Positions 8,614 through 17,009 of a stretch of 64,000 bases of DNA are shown here, in pieces. Position 1 is the stretch's first letter; every line of letters begins with the position of its first letter. The position numbers and the translations under genes are program-made. The DNA is from Chitinophaga filiformis (GTDB taxonomy: Bacteria; Bacteroidota; Bacteroidia; Chitinophagales; Chitinophagaceae). The stretch lies in assembly GCF_023100805.1 (NCBI RefSeq), contig NZ_CP095855.1, forward strand, positions 4,195,001 to 4,259,000. The letters are read 5' to 3'. Below the pieces are notes generated by a model, which was not told the origin of the DNA, did no database searches, and saw only the letters and a list, made by a program, of their open reading frames with translations.

Positions 8614-9174
8614 ATGAAACAGTTAGTCAGAGCGGCAGTACCTGTATTGACAGTTATTTTATTCGCAGCATGTAATGATCAGGGAGCAAAGAGTGAAAAT
8701 GCAACAGACACAGCGGCGCTTGAAGTGCACGACCACAGCAGTATGGCCGACAGTAATGCAGCAGCTGCTATACAACTCAAAGATGATAAGCTGAATGCCG
8801 TATACCAGCATTATGTACACCTGACCACGGCCCTCATCAATGGCGATGAAGCGGAAGCCAAGATTGCCGGCAACGCTATTGAAACAGGCGCTGCTGCAGT
8901 AGCTGAGGGTAAAGCCCTGGGTGCAGCAGCCGCTAAGATCACTGCTGCAGGAGATATTGAAGCGCAAAGAACGGCTTACGCAGATCTCAGCAACAACTTC
9001 ATTTCGCTGGTGAAGAAGTCAGGTCTGAACAGCGGCGCCCTGTATGTTGATTTTTGCCCGATGGCCATGAACGATAAAGGCGCTTACTGGTTAAGTGCCA
9101 ATAAAGAAGTAAAGAACCCTTATTTCGGAGAAAAGATGATGACCTGCGGAGAAGTAAAGGAAACGATCGAATAA
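8614..9174 (+). CDS. DUF3347 lipoprotein, metal-locus associated
   Basis: This is a 186-residue protein with a lipoprotein signal (lipobox FAAC, Cys near residue 20) and a DUF3347 domain over about residues 55-186. The domain is recognisable by the LNAVYQHYVHLTTALINGD start and the CPMAMNDKGAYWLS...NPYFGEKMMTCGEV ending. The CPMAM and MMTCG motifs plus an early HDHSSM segment give Cys, Met and His ligands suited to copper. DUF3347 proteins regularly accompany Cus-type adaptors and copper ATPases in Bacteroidota, and the same domain is sometimes fused to CusB. A role as periplasmic metal-binding partner or chaperone is inferred. The gene lies 94 bp after the adaptor gene and 44 bp before the ATPase. 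Confidence 0.82.
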   Translation: MKQLVRAAVPVLTVILFAACNDQGAKSENATDTAALEVHDHSSMADSNAAAAIQLKDDKLNAVYQHYVHLTTALINGDEAEAKIAGNAIETGAAAVAEGKALGAAAAKITAAGDIEAQRTAYADLSNNFISLVKKSGLNSGALYVDFCPMAMNDKGAYWLSANKEVKNPYFGEKMMTCGEVKETIE

Positions 9175-9218
9175 GTAGCGGCTATCATTGAATTCCTGTC
9201 ACTTTAAAAACCCATAGT

Positions 9219-11312
9219 ATGGAACACAAGCATGAACATCACGAACACCGGCATGAGCCGCATCACCAGGAAGCGGCCCATCAACACGATCATAACAGTA
9301 ATGAACATATGCATATGTCAGGCCAGGGGCATGAACATCATAAGGAACATGACAGCAGTGGAGGACATGATGAGCATGCGGGGCACCATACTATGGACTT
9401 TCTCAAACGTTTCTGGCTATGTATTGCAATAACGGTCCCGGTGCTGCTGTTGTCGCATATGGTCCAGATGTGGCTGGGGATAGCCATCTCCTTCCCGGGC
9501 GATAACTATCTGCTCCTGGCTTTGAGCAGCTTTATTTATTGCTACGGTGGATGGCCTTTCCTGGTAGGTATGGTACGGGAACTGAAATGGAAGAATCCTG
9601 GGATGATGACCCTGGTGGCCGTGGCTATCAGTACTGCTTACATTTACAGTGTAGCGGTGGTATTCGGTCTCCGTGGTATGGATTTCTTCTGGGAACTGGC
9701 CACACTGATTGATATCATGCTGTTGGGGCATTGGCTGGAAATGAAATCGCAGATGGCTGCTTCCAGGGCCCTGGAGTCGCTGGTGGAACTCTTACCCGCT
9801 ATTGTGCATGTAGAACGTAATGGGCAGGTAACAGATATTCCGCTGAAAGACCTGCAGCAAAACGATATCATTCTCGTTAAACCCGGCGAGAAAATACCTG
9901 CAGACGGCGTGATCCTGGATGGTAGCTCTAATGTGAACGAGAGTATGCTGACAGGCGAAAGTGTGCCCGTTAGAAAGGGGGAAGACGCCAAAGTGATCGG
10001 CGGCGCGGTGAACGGAGATGGCGCCTTAAAGGTGCAGGTAACAGGTACGGGTGGCGACAGCTACCTGAATAAGGTGATCAACCTGGTACAGTCGGCACAG
10101 GGGGCTAAATCCAATACGCAGAACCTGGCAAATAAAGTAGCGAAGTGGCTGACTATCATCTCCATCAGCGTAGGTATTATCACCTTTATTGTATGGCTGG
10201 CCAAAGGCAATGAACTCTCCTTTGCGCTGGAACGGATGGTGACCGTCATGGTGACCTCCTGCCCGCATGCGCTGGGCGTAGCTATCCCCCTGGTCGTAGC
10301 CATCTCCACTTCATTATCAGCTACACATGGGCTGCTGATCCGTAACCGGACAGCCTTTGAGAATGCCCGGAAACTGACCACCATTATCTTCGATAAAACG
10401 GGCACACTCACCAGGGGAGCGCACGAAGTGCAGCAGGTCATTCCCCTGAGCGACAAGTTTTCTGCAGATGATATTCTCCGGTACGCCGCAGCGGTGCAGC
10501 AGAATTCTGAGCACCATATTGCGCATGGCGTTATGAAAAAGCTGAAAGAGCGTCATCTGGAATTGTGGGCATCCACCGGATTCACATATATGCAGGGAAT
10601 GGGCGTTAGCGGTACCGTAAATGGCCGAAAGGTGATCGCGGCTGGTCCTAACTACTTCCGGCAGGAAAACAGGCAAATTCCCGCCATTCCTGCTGAAATT
10701 GATCAATCGACTGATACGGTGAACTTTTTATTGATTGACGATACCCCTGCAGGTATCATTACCCTGGCCGATAGCATCCGTGAAACCGCGGCAGAAGCCA
10801 TTGCCGACCTGAAAACCATGAATATCCGCTCCTTCCTGCTAACGGGCGACAATGAACAGGTAGCCGCCGCCGTAGCCGGAAAACTGAAAATGGACGGCTA
10901 TCTCGCTAATGTGCTGCCGCATGAAAAGCAAAGCAAGGTGAAAGAGTTCCAGGACAAAGGGGAGATCGTGGCCATGACGGGGGATGGCGTCAACGATGCT
11001 CCCGCACTTGCCCAGGCCGACGTGGGTATCGCCATCGGTTCAGGTACCGATGTAGCGGCTGAAACAGCAGACATTATCCTGGTCAACTCCGATCCTAAGG
11101 ACGTGGTGCAGATGATCGCCTTCGGCCGGGCTACCTACCGGAAAATGGTCCAGAACCTGCTATGGGCTGTTGGTTACAACGTTATTGCCATTCCGCTGGC
11201 GGCGGGGATACTCTATCCGGCGTTTATGCTTAGCCCTGCAATGGGTGCTGTGCTGATGAGCCTGAGCACGATTGTCGTTGCTATCAACGCCAAATTGCTG
11301 AGGGTGAAATGA
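9219..11312 (+). CDS. copB: Copper-type P1B-ATPase, CopB-like (CPH motif, His-rich N-terminus)
   Basis: This is a 697-residue heavy-metal P-type ATPase that exports metal ions from the cytoplasm. The first ~60 residues are extremely His-rich (HEHHEHRHEPHH and more) and no CxxC HMA domain is present. The membrane metal site is CPH (TSCPHALGVAIPL) instead of CPC, the hallmark of the CopB/P1B-3 group usually tied to Cu or Ag. The actuator TGES (MLTGES), the phosphorylation motif DKTGTLT near residue 393 and the hinge GDGVNDAPALAQAD are intact. The SEHP signature reads SEHHIA, with Pro replaced by His but the key His kept. TM7-TM8 motifs NVIAIPLAAG and MSLSTIVVAINA also fit P1B-3. It is the last gene of the metal locus and complements the periplasmic Cus-type system. 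Confidence 0.9.
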   Translation: MEHKHEHHEHRHEPHHQEAAHQHDHNSNEHMHMSGQGHEHHKEHDSSGGHDEHAGHHTMDFLKRFWLCIAITVPVLLLSHMVQMWLGIAISFPGDNYLLLALSSFIYCYGGWPFLVGMVRELKWKNPGMMTLVAVAISTAYIYSVAVVFGLRGMDFFWELATLIDIMLLGHWLEMKSQMAASRALESLVELLPAIVHVERNGQVTDIPLKDLQQNDIILVKPGEKIPADGVILDGSSNVNESMLTGESVPVRKGEDAKVIGGAVNGDGALKVQVTGTGGDSYLNKVINLVQSAQGAKSNTQNLANKVAKWLTIISISVGIITFIVWLAKGNELSFALERMVTVMVTSCPHALGVAIPLVVAISTSLSATHGLLIRNRTAFENARKLTTIIFDKTGTLTRGAHEVQQVIPLSDKFSADDILRYAAAVQQNSEHHIAHGVMKKLKERHLELWASTGFTYMQGMGVSGTVNGRKVIAAGPNYFRQENRQIPAIPAEIDQSTDTVNFLLIDDTPAGIITLADSIRETAAEAIADLKTMNIRSFLLTGDNEQVAAAVAGKLKMDGYLANVLPHEKQSKVKEFQDKGEIVAMTGDGVNDAPALAQADVGIAIGSGTDVAAETADIILVNSDPKDVVQMIAFGRATYRKMVQNLLWAVGYNVIAIPLAAGILYPAFMLSPAMGAVLMSLSTIVVAINAKLLRVK

Positions 11313-11878
11313 TCCGCTTATTTCGGGATGTAAAAACCAATATGTCAAAGAACTTTGGTTGCAATGCAATGTTAGGAAAGATTTCAACCGGGGTTTAAGG
11401 AATGTGCACAAGGCGCAAAATCATGTGCATGAGACGCAAAAATGAGGGGACGAACTGCAGGAATGTGGGTTTCAGGATGGCGGAAGAGGTGTAGTTACAC
11501 TTTGCGAAATTCAGGTATAATTTCCGCTTCGGGGGGACCTGAGGTATAGCGGAGGTTCGGTGGAGGATAAGGCTAGGTCGGCGAACCTTTAGCGAATCAA
11601 GGCGCTGGTTTCGGCGTTTTTCTGTGCATTATTTGCTATTAGCGCTAAGTAGCCCGGTTTCAGTATGGGATCGCTGGCTGTAGTTCTTCGAAGCTGCGTG
11701 CTATCAGGCCTTAGGAATCGTGCGGGCTGTTGAATATCTATGAAACCCCTGTCAATCGTGCGAACATGCTTCGAACAACTAAGGCCAGCGATTCCCATCT
11801 GAAACCGTTGCTACTTAACAGCGACTATTGGAATTCTCGGATATACGTTATCTTTAACGTCAAGAAAAAAGTATATCT
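11313..11878. other. 566-bp intergenic region without genes, holds a long inverted repeat
   Basis: No credible gene is visible on either strand. Short frames here have atypical composition and overlap the repeat. The region separates the metal locus from the accessory genes and contains the imperfect inverted repeat at 11642-11824. Just before the next gene, TATCTTTA at 11849-11856 loosely resembles a Bacteroidota -7 box, but the match is poor. Confidence 0.5.
11642..11824. repeat. Long imperfect inverted repeat (possible MITE-like remnant or large RNA hairpin)
   Basis: The left arm (about 11642-11694) and right arm (about 11769-11824) are close reverse complements, interrupted by a few 1-3-base gaps or mismatches. 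Shared core segments include AAGTAGC, CGGTTTCAG, TCGCTGGC and TTCGAAGC. The ~75-bp centre is not itself palindromic. The arrangement is too long for an ordinary terminator and ends 55 bp before the start of the next gene. It could be a decayed small inverted-repeat transposable element, or a structured leader RNA. I see no flanking target-site duplication I would trust. Confidence 0.55.
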
Positions 11879-12427
11879 ATGTCTGTTAAGAAAGTTTTCA
11901 TGCTGGCGCTTTTTACCTGCCAGATACTTACATCCTGTAATCTGACAAGCCCTGAAAGGTATTTTGACGTAACCGTATTAAACTGTAATTCGATCACCGG
12001 CATTTCGGGTGACGGCCTGATGAACGAGCTGGAATCTCCGTCTGTAAAGCTCAAAGAAGGCAGCAAGAGCGATGTCGTGCCTATGACCAGAAAGGAGACT
12101 ATTGATCTGAAAATATCTGTCATAGAAGACAATCTGAAAAAACTGAGGGGACTGACAGAGACGGCGGAGACAAAAGAAATGATTCAAACCTCGACGTCTT
12201 TACATGAATATGTACTGGCTATCTATAAAAATGAATACAGTGAACTTGCGAAGATGTATGATGAGGGTGCTCCTCAGGAGCAGATACAGGCAAAAGGAAA
12301 GGCTATTCATGATAAGTACAATACCAGGTTTGAAGAATTATTTGGCAAACTCACGATGCTTGGTAAGTCTTATGCAGAAAAGCATAATATATCTGTGAGA
12401 TGGGGCTTTGGTTCTTCTGCTAACTAA
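11879..12427 (+). CDS. Hypothetical lipoprotein, 182 aa
   Basis: This is a small lipoprotein of unknown function. Residues 1-20 form a signal peptide with a lipobox-like end (ILTSC, Cys near residue 20). The mature part is mostly helical and charged (for example ISVIEDNLKKLRGLTETAET), possibly a short coiled coil, and ends in RWGFGSSAN. The start ATG follows an A-rich stretch (GTCAAGAAAAAAGTATATCT) typical of Bacteroidota translation starts. It is a single-gene unit: the long inverted repeat is upstream and a strong hairpin terminator lies ~100 bp downstream. I do not recognise the family. Confidence 0.7.
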   Translation: MSVKKVFMLALFTCQILTSCNLTSPERYFDVTVLNCNSITGISGDGLMNELESPSVKLKEGSKSDVVPMTRKETIDLKISVIEDNLKKLRGLTETAETKEMIQTSTSLHEYVLAIYKNEYSELAKMYDEGAPQEQIQAKGKAIHDKYNTRFEELFGKLTMLGKSYAEKHNISVRWGFGSSAN

Positions 12428-12529
12428 AAGCATTTTGTAGGTGGAGCGCTGTGCCGGTTAATTTTATTTATTGTCATTGAACAGCATATTGGTAACGACA
12501 ATAAAAGGACGAGCTGCTTTAAACAAATG

Positions 12530-12563
12530 AAAACCGCAAGCGCCATGCGTTTGCGGTTTTTTT
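12530..12563. terminator. Strong bidirectional hairpin terminator
   Basis: AAAACCGCAAGCG pairs with CGTTTGCGGTTTT (13 bp with one G-T wobble) and is followed on the + strand by a run of seven T. On the minus strand the stem is followed by TTTTCATTTGTTT. It sits between two convergent genes (11879-12427 on + and 12682-13851 on -) and can serve both. Confidence 0.85.
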
Positions 12564-12681
12564 ATGTCGATTCATTAATTGTTGCTGAGGAGATCTCATT
12601 TAATATTTGAAAAGCTTCTTCATCGTCGGGCGGCGGCAAATCAACTGACTGGTTCCAGTTTTGCCAATATCGTTGCTAAAA

Positions 12682-13851
12682 TTAGAATTTTAAAGGTATC
12701 TGTGCGGAAAGTAGTATTCTAAAATTGTTGACAGCGTAATTTTCATCACCCATATTTTGGATGTTCTTCCAGCTGCAGATCAGCCCGACAGAAAAGTCTT
12801 CAACTAGCTTTTTCCGGCTTACAATATGGCAGTTTTTAATGTTATTGTCGTTGCATATAAGGACGGGGTTTTCATCTACATTAGTATCCCAATGACGTTT
12901 TGAAAAATAGATGCCTGCCGTTCCATGCAACATATGTTTGCTGGAAAAGGCACCGGCTGAATTTGCGGTTATTCCTAACGATACATTTGTCAAACTGAAA
13001 GGGCTTAACAAGGGGACAAAGACCGCTCCACGAAATACTGGTCCGACAAAGCTTTTGAAATTGCCTTTCCGCCCCTCTACCTTATCGTCTATGTGGGCAA
13101 ATGCACCGGTGTGGGAATAGTAGGTTCCCGGTTCCAGGGTAATTTCATCCAAAGTTTGATAATTATTTAGTTTTCCTATTCCTGCACCTATAGACCAAAG
13201 CATTCTTTCCCTGATGTATTTGGGTACGTATAATGAATTAAAAACCCCATTCCAACTCAATAAGAGCTCAAAAGCTGTTTCATGCTTCTTCTCATATGTG
13301 GAGTCTGATGAGAAAAGAGGTAAGGAAGACTGTGATAAGCTGCCCGTAACATTGAACCAGCTTTGCCGGGTTGAAGAGACTTTATCAGAGACAGTTCCGT
13401 CGTTATTTAATAGAAACCATTTTGATCCCAACTGTCCGAAAGTATATTTTAGTTCACCGGAGTAAACATAGGCAGCCTGTCCGGGTTTGAATATGGTGAA
13501 GGAGCCGTTCGGCGCATCCGCATTGATTTTTAGACCAAAATTGTTTCCGATTCCTTTTGTGAAATTGAATTTATCGTCACCAAAAGTAAATCCAATATTG
13601 TCGAAGTTTGCGGTAGCCATCCCTGTATTGGCAATGATTGATGGAATATATTGCTTTGAGAGTTCCATTAATGCATCGTTTGTAAGTCTTGCTTTAGCAT
13701 TCTTTCCGGATTCTGTTAGTGCTGTTGGAGCAGCATGGCCAACGCCACCGCTATTAAATTGATCTCTGACGTCTTTTTCTTCACTTGTTTGCGCAATAGC
13801 GTTTCCGTAGATGAAGCATAATATGCTCATCATCAAGGGGAGCTTTTTCAT
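12682..13851 (-). CDS. Secreted outer-membrane-like hypothetical protein, 389 aa
   Basis: I do not recognise a named family. The protein begins with a Sec signal (MKKLPLMMSILCFIYGNAIAQ, cleavage after AIAQ) and is rich in alternating aromatic and polar strands over residues ~95-389. It ends in the terminal aromatic residue typical of beta-barrel outer-membrane proteins (LLSAQIPLKF). A CNDNNIKNCH segment near residue 330 has two Cys that might pair. It stands alone, read toward the bidirectional terminator, with a possible sigma-ABfm-type promoter upstream. The barrel interpretation rests on composition and the C-terminal Phe only. Confidence 0.65.
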   Translation of the reverse strand: MKKLPLMMSILCFIYGNAIAQTSEEKDVRDQFNSGGVGHAAPTALTESGKNAKARLTNDALMELSKQYIPSIIANTGMATANFDNIGFTFGDDKFNFTKGIGNNFGLKINADAPNGSFTIFKPGQAAYVYSGELKYTFGQLGSKWFLLNNDGTVSDKVSSTRQSWFNVTGSLSQSSLPLFSSDSTYEKKHETAFELLLSWNGVFNSLYVPKYIRERMLWSIGAGIGKLNNYQTLDEITLEPGTYYSHTGAFAHIDDKVEGRKGNFKSFVGPVFRGAVFVPLLSPFSLTNVSLGITANSAGAFSSKHMLHGTAGIYFSKRHWDTNVDENPVLICNDNNIKNCHIVSRKKLVEDFSVGLICSWKNIQNMGDENYAVNNFRILLSAQIPLKF

Positions 13852-13882
13852 ATGGGGTGTGTTTTATTTCGTTGTTATTTAT

Positions 13883-13911
13883 CAAATCCACTATACATCT
13901 CGTCAAACAAA
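13883..13911 (-). promoter_or_regulatory. Candidate Bacteroidota-type promoter for the 12682-13851 gene
   Basis: Reading the minus strand, TTTG (13911-13908, with a second TTTG directly after) is followed about 17 bases later by TGGATTTG (13890-13883). This is one base away from the Bacteroidota -7 consensus TAnnTTTG, and spacing counted from the first TTTG is near normal. Transcription would start about 20-25 bases before the ATG. It is a sequence match only. Confidence 0.3.
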
Positions 13912-14126
13912 CAATCGATAAGCAAATATGCTGTAATTATGGGCGTTACTCAATACCAACTGGTTTGTATTTTGAGAACAACTGTTCTGACTCGAACAAT
14001 TTAGCTTGAATGTATAGGGATTTTTCCCCTTTTTTCATCGTTCGAATCTATAAGCCGGTATTTAAACTTATTTTAGCACTGAGATATCCCCTTCGCATGG
14101 AATATTAATAAAACTAAGAGAACCTC

Positions 14127-14433
14127 ATGAAGAAAATTTTACTCCTTATTATCAGTTGCTATTTCTGCAATAGCGCCGCATATGGTTAAACCGGGACAAA
14201 AACAGAGTAAAAGCCAGGCAGATTGGACGTGTTCACCAACAAATCAGGCAGACTTATAAAGAAATAAATACCAGCGTCAGCTTATTCAAATTTTGTCAGG
14301 TGCGGATGCTGTATTGAATGCAGCGCCCGGGACCAACACGCAAACTGTCTACAAAAGCAGCGACGGATTTCTGGCCGGTTGTTACAGAAACAAGAAGGAA
14401 TGGTGTCTGTTTTTAAAACGACCAATGTCGTGA
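14127..14433 (+). pseudogene. Decayed gene for a small secreted protein
   Basis: An ATG at 14127 opens a perfect-looking signal peptide (MKKILLLIISCYFCNSAAYG) that hits TAA at 14187. Shifting to the +1 frame from 14185 restores protein-like sequence (KPGQKQSKSQADWTC) until an internal TAA at 14257. The same frame then runs on to 14433 with convincing composition (SGADAVLNAAPGTNTQ, DGFLAGCYRNKKEWCLFLKR). One frameshift and one nonsense change would explain the pattern. No family is recognised. The rest of 13852-14569 shows nothing else. Confidence 0.45.
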
Positions 14434-14569
14434 TGACAGCTCCTTCCCTGGTGTAGATCTGACGACTTAAGCAAACTGATATCTATGTTATCTGATGTTA
14501 GGACGAAACTCTAGGTCCCCAGGAGAACGGAATAACTGTAGCTTTTTTTTATGTTAATCAAAGCAATTT

Positions 14570-15037
14570 ATGACTATCCGGATATTGTTTTTTTTTGCCT
14601 TGTTTCTGCTCAGGGATGCTGATTCAACCCGAGAGAATTCCTTCGCTGGCCGATGCGTAGGTGCAACAAATTGTACCGCATGTACTTCCTGCCGCTATTG
14701 TAAGCATTGTAACAGTGGGGGCCGTTGCGGTGTTTGCGGCGGTGGTGAAAGCAGGGAAACGGTCCGTTCTTATCCCAATGTGCCCGCAACGAGATCCAGC
14801 GCGGGCAAGCATGGTAGTAACGTACTGCAATACTTTGTCAATACAAGATGGATCAATGTACGGTCGGGGCCAGGTACGGACTTTATTATTATTGACAGGA
14901 TCGATAATCTCACTCCTGTAGCTGTTGGATTGACACATAATGGCTGGTGTCAAATTTTTTACTTCAAGGAGAGTTACAGGAATGGCTACATTCTTCGGAA
15001 GTATCTTTCTCCCCGGGTATCTATAGAACACAAATGA
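14570..15037 (+). CDS. Secreted SH3-domain protein with Cys-rich N-terminal motif
   Basis: This 155-residue protein has three parts: an N-terminal hydrophobic signal, a Cys-rich segment at about residues 28-57 with CxxC-like spacings (NCTACTSCRYCKHCNSGG then CGVCGGG), and a bacterial SH3-like domain at about 90-150. The SH3 part is recognised from INVRSGPGTDFIIIDRI and a later NGWCQIFYF...GYILRKYLS. SH3b domains of this type usually bind peptidoglycan or periplasmic ligands. The Cys cluster could bind zinc or form disulfides. Similar Cys-knot plus SH3 proteins are common as orphan genes in Bacteroidota, with no known role. The short gene at 15094 follows 56 bp later and may be co-transcribed. 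Confidence 0.75.
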   Translation: MTIRILFFFALFLLRDADSTRENSFAGRCVGATNCTACTSCRYCKHCNSGGRCGVCGGGESRETVRSYPNVPATRSSAGKHGSNVLQYFVNTRWINVRSGPGTDFIIIDRIDNLTPVAVGLTHNGWCQIFYFKESYRNGYILRKYLSPRVSIEHK

Positions 15038-15093
15038 TTTAACAACGGCACCCGGGATTGTTGAACCTTAATTGAAGGATAATTAACTAGAAA

Positions 15094-15315
15094 ATGACAA
15101 AGGCTGAATTTCTGCTTAAGGTGCCAGATATAATCAATCACACGGCGCATGGATATGGGGAGTTAGAGATCGTGAGTGATAAGATGGGAGAAAAATGCGT
15201 ATGTTATCGGCATAAAGATAGTACCGCTAGTGGTGGCAACTTTGCCCCTACATGGAATGAGCTATATGGTAAAGTTATGAGATACCTGAGAGATGGAGGC
15301 TATATTGAGCCATAG
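15094..15315 (+). CDS. Small hypothetical protein, 73 aa
   Basis: This short soluble protein has no signal or membrane segment. It starts MTKAEFLLKVPDIINHTAHG, includes a CVCYRHKD motif near residue 35, and ends in a helical LYGKVMRYLRDGGYIEP. The composition looks like a real protein and the upstream gene is close on the same strand. No family or function is recognised. Confidence 0.55.
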   Translation: MTKAEFLLKVPDIINHTAHGYGELEIVSDKMGEKCVCYRHKDSTASGGNFAPTWNELYGKVMRYLRDGGYIEP

Positions 15316-15383
15316 CCTTTCCCTCCAATCGCCATTGTTCCAATTCAGAATTAGGTCGACAACAAGGGCTAGGTTAAATCTAT

Positions 15384-16145
15384 TCATCTCTCCAACACAT
15401 ACCCATCCTCAAATTGTAAATCCTCCCCGTAATCCTTCAATTTTCCAACTGTCTTTTTAGTGGAGACAATAAAAAGTTTACCGTCCCGTATCACACCTTT
15501 GGTTATCCGATAGACCATTTCAGTTTTAGGCCTTTCAATGAACACAACATTGATGTTGTTTGGAATGTCACGTTTCCTGATGTTGACGGCGTTGTTTGTT
15601 GTCAGATATTCACGTCGTTTTGTGGAGTCATTCAATTGGTAGTCTATTTGGATAGAGGCGAGTTTATCATAGTTTGGGATATTCCTGAATGGGATTTCCA
15701 ATGTATTTCCTGCACTGAATGTAAAATCTCCCGGGACATCCTTTAATTTAGCATCGTAGTCGTATATATAAGTGATCCGTATCTGTTTGTTGTGCAGGCG
15801 GTGGCCTTCATCTGTGCGGAAATCCAGACGGAAGGACCGCCGCTTATTTTGGGCATAGGTGGCTGTTACATCATCCTGGGAAATCTCGTACTCGTCCGAG
15901 AAATAGAACGTATCCTTATCTTTTTTCCAGGTGCCCTTGAATTCACGCCATAAAAAGCAACTTGTACCTGGTCTGCTCCAGAATTCAAATGTTGCATCTG
16001 GTGATAATTTGATATCATGGATCTTGTTGGAGTAAAAAGTCCCGACTTCCAGCTTTATCGCCTCACCATGATTCGTGTAGAATAACGCTTTATCTTGCGC
16101 TAAAGCATTTAATGCGAAAAGTAGGGATACGATCAGCAGTCTCAT
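15384..16145 (-). CDS. Hypothetical secreted protein, 253 aa
   Basis: The N-terminus (MRLLIVSLLFALNALAQ) is a Sec signal with cleavage after LAQ, so the protein is exported. The mature part appears beta-rich. Its first half resembles small secreted Bacteroidota proteins that report FEFWSRPGTSC-like and GTWKKDKDTFYF motifs (a lipocalin-like or uncharacterised fold), but I cannot name the domain. A C-terminal stretch (TKGVIRDGKLFIVSTKK) precedes the ending EDGYVLER. It is encoded on the minus strand, 213 bp from the LuxR-type regulator and in the same orientation, with a hairpin between them, so co-transcription is doubtful. Confidence 0.65.
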   Translation of the reverse strand: MRLLIVSLLFALNALAQDKALFYTNHGEAIKLEVGTFYSNKIHDIKLSPDATFEFWSRPGTSCFLWREFKGTWKKDKDTFYFSDEYEISQDDVTATYAQNKRRSFRLDFRTDEGHRLHNKQIRITYIYDYDAKLKDVPGDFTFSAGNTLEIPFRNIPNYDKLASIQIDYQLNDSTKRREYLTTNNAVNIRKRDIPNNINVVFIERPKTEMVYRITKGVIRDGKLFIVSTKKTVGKLKDYGEDLQFEDGYVLER

Positions 16146-16313
16146 CGTGTGATCTTTAACTAAGTTTTGAAACCAGATGAACGAGATATTCTTTCTCGTC
16201 TATATAAACAGGTAAATTTACTATTTCTTTGTATATATCCGTTCTCGATAGATGTCGGCTGATAACCAGGTACTTTTTGTGACAACACCCCGACCATGCA
16301 ATTAATTTCGGGA

Positions 16314-16359
16314 ATGCAGATGCAGGGGATGCAGCTCGTTGCACCCCCTGCGTCCGCAT
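16314..16359 (-). terminator. Long hairpin just after the LuxR regulator gene
   Basis: Two 20-base arms (16314-16333 and 16340-16359) pair with only three mismatches, mostly wobble, around a 6-base loop. The structure begins at the stop codon of the minus-strand regulator. No strong T-tract follows, so it is a likely RNA 3'-end structure but only a possible factor-independent terminator. The remaining bases to 16145 hold no credible gene. Confidence 0.45.
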
Positions 16360-17009
16360 CAATGATAATAAATCTTAAACAACTCCGTCTTCGTCTTAAT
16401 ATCCAGCTTAAGAAAAATATTCTTCATATGATATTGAATTGTATTTAAACTCAGATGTAACCCCGCAGCGATCTCTTTATAAGACATACCTTCCAGCACC
16501 ATATCTATGATCTCCTGTTCCTTCCTGGTCAGTTTCTCGCGCGACGCTGGTTTGTCGCTCCTGTTACGGAAAAGCATATACCTGAATATCTGCTGGCTCA
16601 TGGCAGGCTGTCCGTACTCAAGCATATAGATCATTTTATGTTCCATACTGTTGAAGTTATCGGTCTTCATGAGATAGCCATCAGCTCCCTGGTCAAATGC
16701 CTGCTGGATGATATGTTTATTCTCTTCTTTGGTAAGTAATACTACCAGCATTTCAGGTTTGAGTTCCTTAAACTCTTTTATTTCATCCAGTCCTTCCGCA
16801 TCTGCAGCCTGTGTGCTGAGCAGGAGAAGATCGGGGCTGAGGGTAGGATGATTGTACAGGATCCTGAATGCATTCGAGGAGCTGTTGGTGTTGAAGCAAG
16901 TGGAAAAATGGCTGTTTTGAGAGATGTGGAAAATAAGGTCGTCACTGAATTGAACATCTTCTTCAATGATACCGATCTGGTACTTGCGGTTCAGGTGAAT
17001 TGATAACAT
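16359..17009 (-). CDS. LuxR-type response regulator with atypical receiver domain
   Basis: This 216-residue two-domain transcription regulator has a receiver-like domain (about 10-130) and a LuxR/NarL helix-turn-helix (about 150-210). The helix-turn-helix is clear from LTRKEQEIIDMVLEGMSYKEIAAGLHLSLNTIQYHMKNI (about residues 157-195). In the receiver the acidic pocket (GIIEED), the Thr (VVLLT) and the Lys (GYLMK) are kept, but the phospho-acceptor Asp is replaced by Ser (PDLLLLSTQ). Classical phosphorylation is therefore unlikely, and the protein may be controlled by ligand, partner or level. No histidine kinase is nearby. It is the only transcription regulator near the biosynthetic cluster, about 2.4 kb upstream of its first gene and divergent from it, so it is a candidate regulator. 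Confidence 0.82.
   Translation of the reverse strand: MLSIHLNRKYQIGIIEEDVQFSDDLIFHISQNSHFSTCFNTNSSSNAFRILYNHPTLSPDLLLLSTQAADAEGLDEIKEFKELKPEMLVVLLTKEENKHIIQQAFDQGADGYLMKTDNFNSMEHKMIYMLEYGQPAMSQQIFRYMLFRNRSDKPASREKLTRKEQEIIDMVLEGMSYKEIAAGLHLSLNTIQYHMKNIFLKLDIKTKTELFKIYYH

Noticed and set aside
16156..16362. Minus-strand 68-codon frame between the secreted protein and the LuxR gene
   Set aside because: It overlaps the hairpin and has no protein-like features or signal.
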